From the NCBI RefSeq assembly GCF_000485595.1, contig NW_014577132.1, positions 614,435 to 651,621 of the forward strand: DNA of 37,187 nucleotides, in the 5' to 3' direction. The notes below the pieces were generated by a model. It did not search any database and was not told where the DNA came from. It saw nothing but the letters and a program-made list of their open reading frames with translations. Below, one piece after another: positions 23,275 through 35,700 of this stretch. The first letter of the stretch is position 1. Each line of letters opens with the position of its first letter. The translations under genes were made by a program, and so were the position numbers. The DNA comes from Priapulus caudatus (lineage: Eukaryota > Priapulida > Priapulimorpha > Priapulimorphida > Priapulidae).

Positions 23275-23640
23275 GGTTGGAGCCAATATAAAGCAACACA
23301 TAGTAAGGCACGTGGCTTAAAGATGTGTTTACCGTATACATTACCCTATTACTGCAATCAGTAGTGAGGTTCACAGTACAAAGAAGTGCTTAACTCATAC
23401 GTTAGTAACTCTAATACTGTAATTAATATTGAGGTTCGCAGTAGAAAGCAGAGCTAACCTTATACATTACCCTAATACTGCAATCAGTAATAAGGCACCT
23501 GATATGAATACGTTTTCACCGTATATAGACTACCCTATTACTACGATTAGCAATCAGGCACATACCACTAAAAAGTATTTAAATTGTTTGGTGCCATACT
23601 ACTACAAGTCGTAAGGCACACAGTTTAAGAAGTTGCCAGC
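23275..23640. repeat. Degenerate tandem repeat, about 65-bp period
   Basis: Five or so units share TATACATTACCCTATTACTG, then CAATCAGTA and a AAGGCAC or GAGGTTC motif. The high divergence indicates an old array. Confidence 0.65.
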
Positions 23641-24010
23641 TAACTCCAGATTTAAACTGCACTCACTTATGCAAAGGCACGCATATGGGCACACAGAAAC
23701 TGACGTTACCACTTTGTTATTGTACACACTGCTATGATTGTATATTACGATGTTATATACGGTATTTTAATATCATTAGAAACTTTTACAATGAAAAAAT
23801 AACATTACTTTAGTTTATAATGTTTATGAATAATTTCTGTTAAATTTGGGGTGATTTCTAATGGTACATTAGAATCTATGAATTTTTTAGTGTGAAATTT
23901 TCTGACTGTATTACATAGGAGATCAACGGTAGTGAGACGAATCTCAATGATGATAAAATGTTTATGTAGCATTTATAATGCATAATTTCACTGAAACTAA
24001 CAATGAGAGC

Positions 24011-24067
24011 TGATATTATCAGGAGTGAATAATAGAGATTTTCTATTATTCACTCCTGATATTATTC
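24011..24067. mobile_element. Short palindromic element, ATCAGGAGTGAATAATAG family, copy 4
   Basis: GATATTATCAGGAGTGAATA, a central ATAGAGATTTTCTAT, then TATTCACTCCTGATATTATT. It is a nearly perfect hairpin in unrelated flanking DNA. Confidence 0.87.
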
Positions 24068-26517
24068 AGTCCATTATTGTAATGTGCAATATAAAAACAT
24101 ACCTCATCAGCACAAGAGGCAGCACCTGCAATGACACCATGCATAACACAGTAGCAACCTTTAAACCAGGATTTTAGTCATTTACCAACAATAATAGATA
24201 GTGTAACCTAATTAAGCTTAATAACTTCCTTGAATAGTGGAATTTAATGGAAAATAACCCATGTTATCCTTTTGTTTGTGTGACAAAAAAATCGTAACAC
24301 ATCCTTATTACACACATAGTCAAATGAAACTGATGCAGTGGCTGACACACACGTTACTTCTGTCACCACTGGGCTTGTGCCCGGCACTCCCACTGCCATA
24401 CACAGGCTGATACATATATGCTACTGCTGATATCAACAGTCTGATGCAAGCGCTACAGATGCCATTAGACGGCAGGTTTACTGAGAGCAACTCGAGTAGA
24501 GAGACTATTTGACTATGTTTCCAACTACACGCCTGGCATGTCACAGCCTTATCCTAAGAACAATATATATATAATTAAAATAGCACTGATGAATATAATT
24601 CTTATAGTCTTGATAATTTTACTGATTGTCCCCACTAAGAATTGATCATGCAAACAAGATTCTTACACATTATGCGAGTAGCAAAAAAGTGATTGTCGTT
24701 GGTATCTAGCTAACAGGTCAATAGAACACATAAAGATTACATTTGATTTTGGCTTGATTTTATCACAATAATAACACGCAAGTTTAATTTCAAATTAAGT
24801 AAAGCCAGAAGGACACAAATTATCCATCTGCTGCACATTACTTCAGAATATGATTTCAAAAAAATGAAAGCAGTAACATATATAGTAATTTTTTTGGGAT
24901 TTGTGATTATGCATAACGGAACCTTCTCAGTAATAATAGTCACACGGGCACCTATCAGAGATATGTACGTGTAAAATTATTGTGTGTACATGCACAATAT
25001 ATAGATAACACATATTAAAAGTTTGGACTGGAGATTTGAGTGAAAAAAATCGCAATGAAAATGGCCATTAGAGAACGCAAATGAAAACAATTACAGGAAT
25101 CTGGTACATTCACGATGGAATAACTGCGGGAAAGTGGTATCTATGCTGGGGTTGCAGGCTTTATAGCTGTGGGGTAAGCTTCATAACGGGTGAAGAAGGA
25201 CTTTATAACTCGTTAGGCAAGTAGGGTTAGGAATTGTAACTTGTGGGAGTAACACATTATAACGAGGTTTAGTTATATAACTTAAAGTCAAACTACCTAC
25301 ATGTTCGCAAATACCATCCACTAATAAGACCAGATACTAAACAGAAAATTACTAAGAAAACTAATAAAACCAGCCACTATTTGTTGTTATGAGCCGTTTG
25401 TCGCGTTTCAAGAGATCACAGATACTTTCCAAAGCCAGCGCCACGCCAAGAGCGCACAGCTGTGCTTCTACTACGTATCGCTTGCACAACGTGCACCTAA
25501 TGATATGTGTAATCATGATAAATTGGTCTTGACGACACGAACGAGCCCTCAGTGAGCTAGAGCAGGTCTCATTCCATGCTCGACACACACAGAGGTGTGC
25601 ACGAGTCACGGCGACCTACACACGAAACCTGGGGAGGGGTAAACTAAAAGGCACTTGTGTGGAACGACATTTAGAACAACAGGGAGGGTAGACTGCAGCA
25701 TAATCTGTCTCGGATCACGTCAATTCTCAGCACGCATGAAAGACGCGTTCGCTGTCAGTTTACGGAAACGCCAACATGGCGACTCCAACTTTTGGAACAT
25801 TTTTTCACTAGCTATACAATGCATGTATATGTGAGCAGCCAAGTGACGATTGCAACTAGAATGTGGCATCTATACTCGATCAATATACCTGGATTAGCGC
25901 CAGTGACGCAGCTGCTATTTTGGCATGTATTTGCTGCCTCATTAACCAACCGATGCTGAACATATACGCGGTTTGTTCATAATGGCTAACCTGTTAACAT
26001 ACTCAGCTGCAGAATCACACGTAAGGTGTGCCTACAGATTCACTTCTGTTAATACCTAAACTCCCCTATCAATACCAGAAGAAGAAATCACAGTGAAGCC
26101 ACATTCCAATCGGTGTCAGGCTAATTGCAGCCCTTTGTAAAAATCGACTGTCACAACCGCACACACGTCAACTCACACACGCATGTCGACGTTTCCGTCC
26201 AACAGTCCGCGAGGAAAGAGAAAAAAAGCCATAGTAGATTTTACGAGAGAAGCGCATTCGTCGAGGAAGGCAATTCTGTCAGAAACGTGGGTAGGTAAAC
26301 TGGTCTCTGAAATAGCTGCCCGCACGAATGCTTAAACACGTTCACCCAAACGTGGATGCTACCCTTCACATGCAGACAGTCGCAGTGCACATTAACCTCC
26401 GCGAGGAAAATCGCTGATGCATTGTGATAATTCTAAAACTCTTAATCAACTACGAACCGTGTAACACGGTGCCTACGAGCCACTGCCCTCGCCTGCTCAT
26501 GGCTGATCTCGCAGTGT

Positions 26518-26587
26518 TCACAAGATGGTGCATCGTCGCTTCTGGGGCTTCGGCTTCACAGGTGGTCGCTCTGCCGCTTGAAATCTC
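26518..26587 (-). CDS. RRAS2: RRAS2 exon 6 (hypervariable tail and CAAX box)
   Basis: Acceptor TGGTGTAG. One base completes Arg174, then [22 protein letters not shown] and TGA. RRFQ matches the RKFQ expected after VR-I/V-R in R-Ras2. The final Leu of CTIL predicts geranylgeranyl rather than farnesyl transfer (family rule). No second Cys lies upstream for palmitoylation; Lys and Arg residues probably provide the second membrane signal. Confidence 0.9.
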
Positions 26588-26741
26588 CTACACCAAGCAT
26601 CAAAGCATGAGCGCGAGGGGTGGAGTGGGTGCACGCTGACACGTACAATCACGGGCGCATACACATTCACACACACACACGCACACACACACGGTTGCAC
26701 GCGCGCACGCACACACATACACACACATGTACGCACGCACG

Positions 26742-26775
<34 letters not shown>

Positions 26776-29700
26776 CACACACACACGGTTGCACGCACGC
26801 ACGCATGCACGCATCGATAACAACAACAGCAGCTATTCGATCGCTTGAACTCAACTGTATTGTATCTGCAGCGCCTTTTCGCAGGCTCACCTGACTATCC
26901 GCACGAGGTCGTGGAAGGCCTGATCGACGTTCATGCGAACCTTGGCACTGCACTCCATGAAGGGTAGCTTCAATTGCTGTGCCAGGTGCTGTGCTTCCTC
27001 TGAGGATACCTGTAGATAGACGAGAACATCTAGAATGTGTCAGTAAAGTTTATCCAAAGTGTAGTTGTTATGTATGGCAGCTCGCTAGGCTATGCAAAGT
27101 ATCACACTTCACCTGTCTGTGTAAGGTATCACATTTCAGCTGTCTATGCAAGATACCACCCTTCACCAATTTGCGTCAGGTGTATAACCTCATCTGTCTG
27201 TGTAAGGTATCTAGGCACACATCTGCATAAGAAATATAACCGCACTTGTCTTTGTATGGTACCTAACCTCTTGCCTATGTAAGGTACCTAACCTCTTGCC
27301 TATGTAAGGTACCTAGCCTCCCTTGTCAATGTAAGGTATCTAAGCTTACATGTCTTTGTATGGTATCTACCCTTACATGTAATTGTATGGTACCTAACCT
27401 CACATGTCTATGTAAGGTATCTAACTTCACCTGTTTGTGTAAGGTATCTAACATCACCTGTCTGTGTAAAGTATGTATTCTCACCTGTCTGTGGTGGTCA
27501 AGGTCAGCTTTGTTCCCTACCAGCAGCATAGGGAACTCATCACGATCTTTCACCCGCAGAATCTGTTTGTGAAACTTGTAAATTTCATCAAAACTGCAAT
27601 GTAAAGCGAGTTACAATTCAAGTATTTATATAAACTCACAGCACTTTTTCTTTAACAGCATTAGTTGAGCCAGTACACTTACCTGCATTAAGCCTAAGAA
27701 AAAAAAGATGTTTGTTTCCGCTAAATTGGACACGGTAGGCAGGCAAAACATTTTTTTATCAATTTTTTTTTGTATTCTAACAATACTTGTTGCTTTATGT
27801 ACTTATAACAGCCCATATAATGACTTCAGTCAAATCAATGCATTCACCGATCGATATCACGTTGGGATTTTTTTTTGCTGATCACAATAAAAAGTTTCGA
27901 CATGGCGGTTAAAAATGGGCTCGGTCGGGTTAGCGGAAACAAACGTCTTTTTTTTTAGGTCTTACATGTTGGATAGACATCTTTTAGATATAATCACATA
28001 TATGACTGTACAGCAGTATCTGTTCATTTTCAATAGTAGGACACGTCTTTTCTCACACCACTCTCGATCGGAACATATTGAATGTTGGTACACAACTGCA
28101 ACACTACTCCAACACTATTTGCGTGGTTTATGCTATTGTAGCGCAAAATCTCCATGGGTACTACAGGGTACATCCACGGTACCACAAGGCTACTGCTACG
28201 TTTAGACAAACATTTTTGTTGGGCACTCCACCCACAAATAGAGGGATCCAGGAGCAAAATGAGATAGTTCACAACACGAACAAGAGAACAGAAGCTTTTA
28301 GAGACCATAAGTAACGTATGCGTCCGATGTAACTGGCGCATAACATAACATATATTTTAATGTTATCATATCATTATGCTATCATAAAATATGATTTTAT
28401 AACACCCAAAACTGTATCGTTTTCAAAGTTTTTGTATTTTCGGTTATCTATAAGAGATTATGCAGGGAATCACACATACTCAAGATTGCTGATATAAAAT
28501 TAGGGGATTTAGCACTAAAATAAAGAGTGCAGGGAGTAAATGACCCCAGGCTCGCACCAACATAAATGGCTGCACACCAAATTGCATTTTAATCACCATG
28601 CGAACGATTTGAGCTTTGCGTGCATTTCACGAACATCACACCAGCAGCACACAGTGCACAGGTGTGGCAGGAGACACGCAGAGCTTGCAGACAGTGCACA
28701 GGTGTGGCAGGAGACACGCAGAGCTTGCAGACAGTGCACAGGTGTGGCAGGAGACACGCAGAGCTTGCAGACAGCTCACCTGTTTCGGTCGGTGATCGAA
28801 TAGACGAGAAGAAAGCCTTCTCCTGATCGCATGTACTGCTCCCGCATGGCGCTGAACTCTTCCTGGCCGGCTGTGTCTAAAACTACAGGACATCAAGATA
28901 AGACACCATTACCACAGACTATACATCTCAATACTATGCAGCATGCAGATTAGCATCACTCTGTCATAAACAGGAGCGTATAGAGTATCTATATTATAGT
29001 ATAATATAATATATATATGATGCACTGCTGATATAAACATGGGATTCTAAAGCCAGTATGGCACCAAGTACCCTTCCTCATGAATGTGAATATATCAGAT
29101 TTCCTACATTCCACTATCCACAGTGGCACATGTTGGGGATCCCTGGACCCACTACACCCCAGAATGAACACCTGTCTATAAAACACTTCTGGCACTTGCA
29201 CTAAGTGGCAGTCATATATTGAAACCATCTCTATATAACTGACATCTGTTTACAAGGGAAACTTTTAGGGTTTCCCTTGAATGAACCTTACATAAGGGTA
29301 AAACTATATGTATATACCTAAGCACACATGCACACAAGTCATGAAGTACTTACTGTCAAGTCTAGCCACTACATCGTCAATCACACATTGCTTAGTATAG
29401 GAGTCTTCAATAGTTGGATCATAGTCTGTTACGAAATACGACTGGAATAAAATTGTAGAATTACTCATGTGAACTCAAACATCTGCAGCAGCACGATTCA
29501 TATTGTCCTATTTCACCAGTTGGCAGCATCGAACATGTAGAATCTTAGCACTAGTGTTGTAAGGCAAAGAGCATACTATTAAAACTACACATACTATGCT
29601 ATGCTATAACATAGTACTATTATACTATACTATACCATTCCATATCATACCATACCAAACCATACCATATCATTCCATGCCATACCATATTATTCAATAC

Positions 29701-32700
29701 CATAACATATCATACCACATACCATACTACACTATACTATCATATGTCACACTACTGTCATATTTATCAGTAAAATATCGAAGATTTTCCGGAAGAGGCC
29801 CGCCGGAGCAACCACTGTCACTCCATGCTGGAAGACAAATTACACTGTAATTCTTACAATAGGTATTTAAATGAAAAGACAAAATACATTCATCAGACTA
29901 ACATTTCATTCACTCCTGTGCGCGCACGTGTGTACATGTGTGTATGTGTGGGTGTGTGAGTACGCACGCACGTGTGCGTGTGTGTGTGTGCAGGTGGGCG
30001 TTTGTGTTGTGTGCGTGCATTAGTGGCGTGAGATTAGTACCCTGCACTTTTATCTTCTACCCCTATAAGAAATAGTATATGGCAATTGCTAGTTTCCTAC
30101 CTCCCCTTCACCTACAACTGTCACAGGGGTTGCCCCCCCCCCCCTATAGTCACAGTTCTGAGGTACATGAAGCAAGAAAAAAAGTAAAGCTCAGAAGAGT
30201 GTCTTTAGAGAATAGAGGCATTTAATTTTCGAAAACGAATCAAATGATAATCAAGTAACAACTTCAACATTTTCATTTCTAATGGCCTTTCAACACTTGT
30301 TGCATCAGAAACTGCGTATAAGACGAGTACGTGTAATTATAACCGCGTGCAGTCACGGATGCTGTAGGAAGTTATTTTATTTTTAGTTTTATTTGGGTAG
30401 TAAAAACCTAACCCAATAATTTTGATTAGGCAAACTGTCTGATCTGGTGTTAATGGTGTATATAAATTAAGGAAAGCCAAGCACGATCACCACTACACTG
30501 CAAACTGAACTACGCGTGTGTGAGAAATCGTAAAAGTTCTACTAACGTATATACTCGCGTAATAACCGCGAATTTGGCCTCAGATTTCAACCCTGTATTT
30601 GCTCTGCAGTTTATAAGTGCACCATACCGTGAGGGGAAATATACGTCTAGGCGCAATACTTGGTTACCCGATTCAAATTGAGGTGCGGCTTATAGGCGCC
30701 CGCGGTTATTACGCGATCATATACGGTAGTAACCATTGGCAATACCGTAAGCCTAGCACGAGTAACTTCTTGCAAGCTGCCGCAACCTAGTCTGCTGAAC
30801 AGGTGTTCGGCCCTACATATAGTAAAACATATAAACATTTAGCTCAGCTTGATCTTTAGCAGGCATTCACTTATGTTGCATTCCTTTATGTACTTCTATC
30901 TATCCTATACTTGCACACTAATTTGGAGTGCTTGTGTGGCAACAGCAATTCCCTCGAATTTATTGCCATTCACGGCCGAACTATGTGCGAAAAGTTCTCA
31001 AAAAGGCCGACAAATGCTCAACAGATGTTTTTAGGGGCAGAGAGATACAGAGACATACTCGGGAAATACCACCCAGTAAACGAAAACCGCTGCAGCCTGT
31101 TCTCCGAGCTGCGTTTCGTGTTTCAGCAACAAACTTTTCAAGATGCTAGCCGCCACTGCGTGCTTTAGATGATAGACTAGGATGGAAAACCACACAAGTA
31201 TTCGTATACATCGCCCACTTGACCATCTAATAAACAATCTTCATTAGTCGTTAAACGTTTCCACACTGGTGGGTAGAAACGCAGCTCTAGCCGTCTTCTG
31301 CTTTCACCTTGAGAAGCTAGCATAACTTGTGAATCTATTCAGAGAGGAACGGTCATTAAAGAGAATTATGATAAACATCTCTACAGGCACCAGAAGCTAG
31401 TGCCATTCAGGAGACAGGGGGTGTAGGTAGGTAGAGAGGGAGAGGAGAGTGAGTGAGAGGGACAGAGGAAAAGAGGAAGGGTGAGAGAGGGAGGGAGAGA
31501 AGGAGGGACAGAGAACAAAAGAGGGAAGAGGGGGAGGCAGAGAGAGAGGGAGGGGCAGAGAGCGAGGGAGGGTAAGAGAGGGGGCAAAGAACAAGAGAGG
31601 GTAAGAAAAGAGGGCAGAGAGCAAGGGAGGGTGAGAGAGAAGGGAGATAGAGAGCGAGGGAGGGTAAGAGAGGGAAGCAGACAGTGAGGGAGGGTAAGAG
31701 AGAGGAAAGGTGAGAATGAGAGAAAGGGGAGGGGCAGAGAGCGAGGGAGGGGGAGAAAGGGGGGCAGAGAGAGAGGGAGGGTGAAAAAGGGTCAGAGAGC
31801 AAGCGAGGGTGAGAGAGAGAGAGGGGGGGGGTCTTCATTCGATTTACTTTTGATGCTGCCAACAGGCATGGAGAGATGAAGATATTATTATAGGGGTTCT
31901 TTTTTGCATCCTCCCATCCAGAGCCAACAGGCAGATTTGTTGAATGAATGCACGAACACTCACATGTATACACACGCATACATATGCACATACATATATA
32001 TATGCTGTATCCACTTATATCTGTTACAAGTACTGTGGTGAAATAAATGAAGTTGAACAATAATATATTTAGAGGAAATGTATGAATCGACATTTCTTTG
32101 CATTTCTAAAAGCGTACAACTGTCGTTGAACTACTCCCCTTTAGTGTATGGTTTGTGTACACGATAATCGTGAATGAACCCTTAGTCGGAACTGATGTTC
32201 TTTCTGTTTACATTCAACTGCGGTATTAATATCAGTGTTATGTTTGCATGTGACCCAGTTGGCGGCCGATAGCTCAATTTTTGAGCACATGGCAAATATG
32301 TTACTGTTAGCGAATTGATCAGCGGCAAAACGTACAAAGACGGTGTATTTCAACAAAAAAATCAGCTCTATCTTATTAATGCTGTGCTGACACAAATATC
32401 AAGTAATATCAGAACCAATGATAAAACACATATTTAGCAACCTTCAACACTAACGGTTGTCCGATGCCCGGGACAAATAAAAGTCTATGTCGGACAAGTT
32501 ATTCTCTTGGCTAGTTGCCCGAACGGACAACTGAAAAATTCTAGTTGTTTAATATTCCTAACATCCTTTGAGCCAGGGTGCTATCACACGACATTCTCAC
32601 ATTATATTTTCAAAGGTCGCTGAAAAAAGCAGCCCGCAACAGCGTGGCTATGTATACCTGACTGGCTGGGGCAGCATTGAGTGATGTACAGGGGGGGAGG

Positions 32701-35700
32701 GGGTGTGTGCACGATTGTTTTTCACGAGGGGCATGTTCATTACTTAATATGGGGTGGGAATTTTGGGTTAAACTTAGGGGGTGGGCAATGCTGGGATCAG
32801 AGGACGACAGCAAAATAATTTTCTGGAATTGAGGAAAAAGCTGCAATCGGGAATGACACACAATGAGCATGCTGGCACGCAAAAATAAACGTGTGAATTT
32901 CATTACGATTTTCCATCTGTAATATCAAGAGTGTATAATATCGATATATATCTTTATATATAATATATAGATTTATGTATCTATCTATATGTATATTTAT
33001 ATATCTATTTATAGATCTCTATATTATACACTCCTAGTAATATGATATGTACTGAACCAAAAAAATGGACCTTACAGTCCCTCATAGATTGCAAGTAAAT
33101 TTTGGACAAGTAAAATAAAAATTTGGACAAGTAAAAATTGCTTCTTGTTGCCCGACTGGACAACCAGATCTGAAAATAAGTGTCGAGGCCTGTATAGTCT
33201 ATAATAGAATGCGATTGTAGCTTTTAACATTATTTTCAGTTGGATAAGAACACTATCCTAGCTTTCACTATTATTCTCACTCAAACAGGGTTTGAATTAT
33301 GCTGATTTACCACACGAAGCATAAATTATGCTTCAACATGACAATGCAAATACTCGAATATTTACCTATTTATCTGTAAGGTGGAGCTCTATTCAGCCAT
33401 GACTGAGTTTTTATATCGAACTGACCCTTTTAATTCTTGTTAAGCAACTGCTTAATGTTATAGGGCAAAGCGCTAACCAATCACTAAGCCATTTTTTTAT
33501 GGAAAAATATCAGAAATAGAGATTAAATAATAAGAATAATTAGAAAATATCGGAATGAATGATCAAACAGAATTTTATGTGAGAAAACTCTTAATAAAAC
33601 TTGTGATTTAACCAAAGAGTATTAAAGTGACTCATTTGTGCTTATAAGTTATAAGTTAAGGCAAACAAGATAGATTTGGAGTGCATGACGCAGGAGTTCA
33701 CAGTGCACGTTATAAATTCCACTGATAGACGGAATCTACGTCTTGGAGACAATGACTTAGATTTCTTGTGACCTTTTTCTTGCAGACTTCACCATTGAAC
33801 TATAGTAAACTGGTAGTACCATCATCAATTCCCAAATAGCAACACATCAGCAGATGGCACATCCCTCAACCTCTTACTTGAAACATCACTGTAAGATGTA
33901 GCTCTAGAACTATAGCCCTTCGCTCCGCCACAGCAGGGCTATAGCACAAAGTATGTTGAATATGGGCAACAAAACTGCTCCCTCTGCTCCAACGCAGAAC
34001 AGATCATCATAGAAATGAAAGAAAGTGTCAATGACACTGTAGCTCACCACAAAAAAGGACACAAATGAGTGAGTGAGAAAAAGTCAGTTTTAATTGAGCA
34101 ACCATCGACGTACATTATAGAAACGAAGAGTATATATGGGAGAACTACCATTATATACTCTTGATAAATATATGTGTAATTTTTTTATGTGAAAATAAAT
34201 GTTTGAGATGTGAAAGTCTGAGATGTGGGCGAGTGATGGCGTTACACCTAAATGATCGCCATTTAACGTTTTTATAATATTCAGATTTAGGCACTGCCTA
34301 AAAGCGGAGCTCCCAATGTGTAACGTATAAGATTGAGAGGATACGCTTATTCCACGTAGCTGAGCACTATATACCACGTGACAATGGTGTTTCCCTGCCC
34401 ATAACACAACTTTTGTCAAAAGTTAATTGGTTGCATGGAAGTGTTTACTTTGTATGAGTTTTTCTAGGCGGTAGCACATGGTTGCCATCTGTATATCGCA
34501 ATAATTTATAAACCAAAATGAATCACAATTTGTGACGGTAGATGGCGCTATACCCGCTTTGATGTTTCTTAGCGATTAGCGAAATAAATAGGTTATGCTG
34601 CGTTCCGACATGTTTTGTAAAACTTTACTCTAATATATACGTTTTATCGACAGGGTGGAGAGGAAATACCAATTTTGCATTAAAGATATTGTCAATGAAA
34701 TCTTGTAAAACGAACCAGACGAGTGTGACACCACAGACTGTTATCTGCGTGTCTATAACATAATATGCTATATAATTGCCTAAACCTACCTAATTTGCAT
34801 AATTTTTTTTAAATATAAAAGCCCCTGGACCTTATTCATTCACATACCAAAAATGAGTAAAAAACGTTGAACCTGAACTGACTAATGGCAATTCCCATTT
34901 TTGCCAAAAAAATTGCCGTGGCTCGAAAGTACGTCGACTGGCGTGCTCCAAAATAGGACGTTCAATATAAGAGCATAGCAGTAACAACTATACCCAATTT
35001 CACACATGTGGGTCAAACGGTTCCTGAGTTATCGTTGACCGTAGCCAAATGTTGACGGAAGGACGAACGGACGGACGTACGACGACCCATGGCAATAGCT
35101 CATCTTGATGATGTCAAGGTGAGCTAAAAACGAGGGCAGCCCATTACTCATGGGGGTGTGGGTATAGCACTGGCACTGATACAACTTACAAGGTTGCCAG
35201 GCAACATGTTTATGTTTAGAAAAGTGCCAGTTCACCCACCATGAGAAATAGGCGGCATGCCCCGTGTTTTTGCCTACATTTCGGATGACGTTACCCACGT
35301 ACGCGAGCATATGAACGGAATTTGCAAGTAGTGCTAAGAGTAAGACTTTGACTTTAAGGAATAAATGAATAAATGCATGGTGCAAAGTTGTGAAGTGTTC
35401 AAAAAGATAGATAGGTAAGACTAAGAGGTCCATGAGGATGATGTACTGTCACTGTAGTCTGTAGTCTGTACTGTCGTAAGTGTTAAAAAGCTCGGCCCAA
35501 GGATAGAGAACATGGGTCCCAATAAAACCAATGACAATGTGCCTAAGCCTAACCCTAATTCTAACCTTAACTCTAACCCTAACCCTAACCTATTATATTG
35601 ATGTAATATTATATTTATATTGATGTAATATTATATTTATATTGATGTAAATGACATTGGTTTTATTGGGACTCATCATCTCATGTTCTCTATCCTTGAA

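Larger units (their letters stand above)
20608..26517. other. Intergenic region between the two convergent genes
   Basis: No gene is supported. It holds a (CA)n tract at about 20841-20874, MITE-like elements at 21451-21669 and 22084-22222, a palindrome at 22734-22801, a degenerate tandem repeat at 23275-23640 and a palindrome at 24011-24067. The RRAS2 3' UTR should lie at its right end, but no clear poly(A) signal was found there. Confidence 0.6.

Noticed and set aside
24101-24126. Candidate RRAS2 last exon reading RCCLLC then stop on the minus strand
   Set aside because: It fits the phase, but has no basic tail and a poor prenylation box. The exon at 26587-26518 is nearer and matches the R-Ras2 tail (RRFQ, CTIL).
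26600-26953. Cys/Val/Arg-rich frames across the CA repeat
   Set aside because: Products of the (CA)n/(CACG)n microsatellite in RRAS2 intron 5.
27055-27495. CRISPR-like array (regular short repeats)
   Set aside because: Units are contiguous without unique spacers, and the locus is an animal intron.
28540-28826. Repeated [13 protein letters not shown]-type frames on the plus strand
   Set aside because: They only translate the 40-bp minisatellite beside RRAS2 exon 3.
30849-31168. Cluster of three overlapping frames of 61-85 codons on the plus strand
   Set aside because: No recognisable domain, three frames are open together and there is no splice context; treated as chance inside RRAS2 intron 1.
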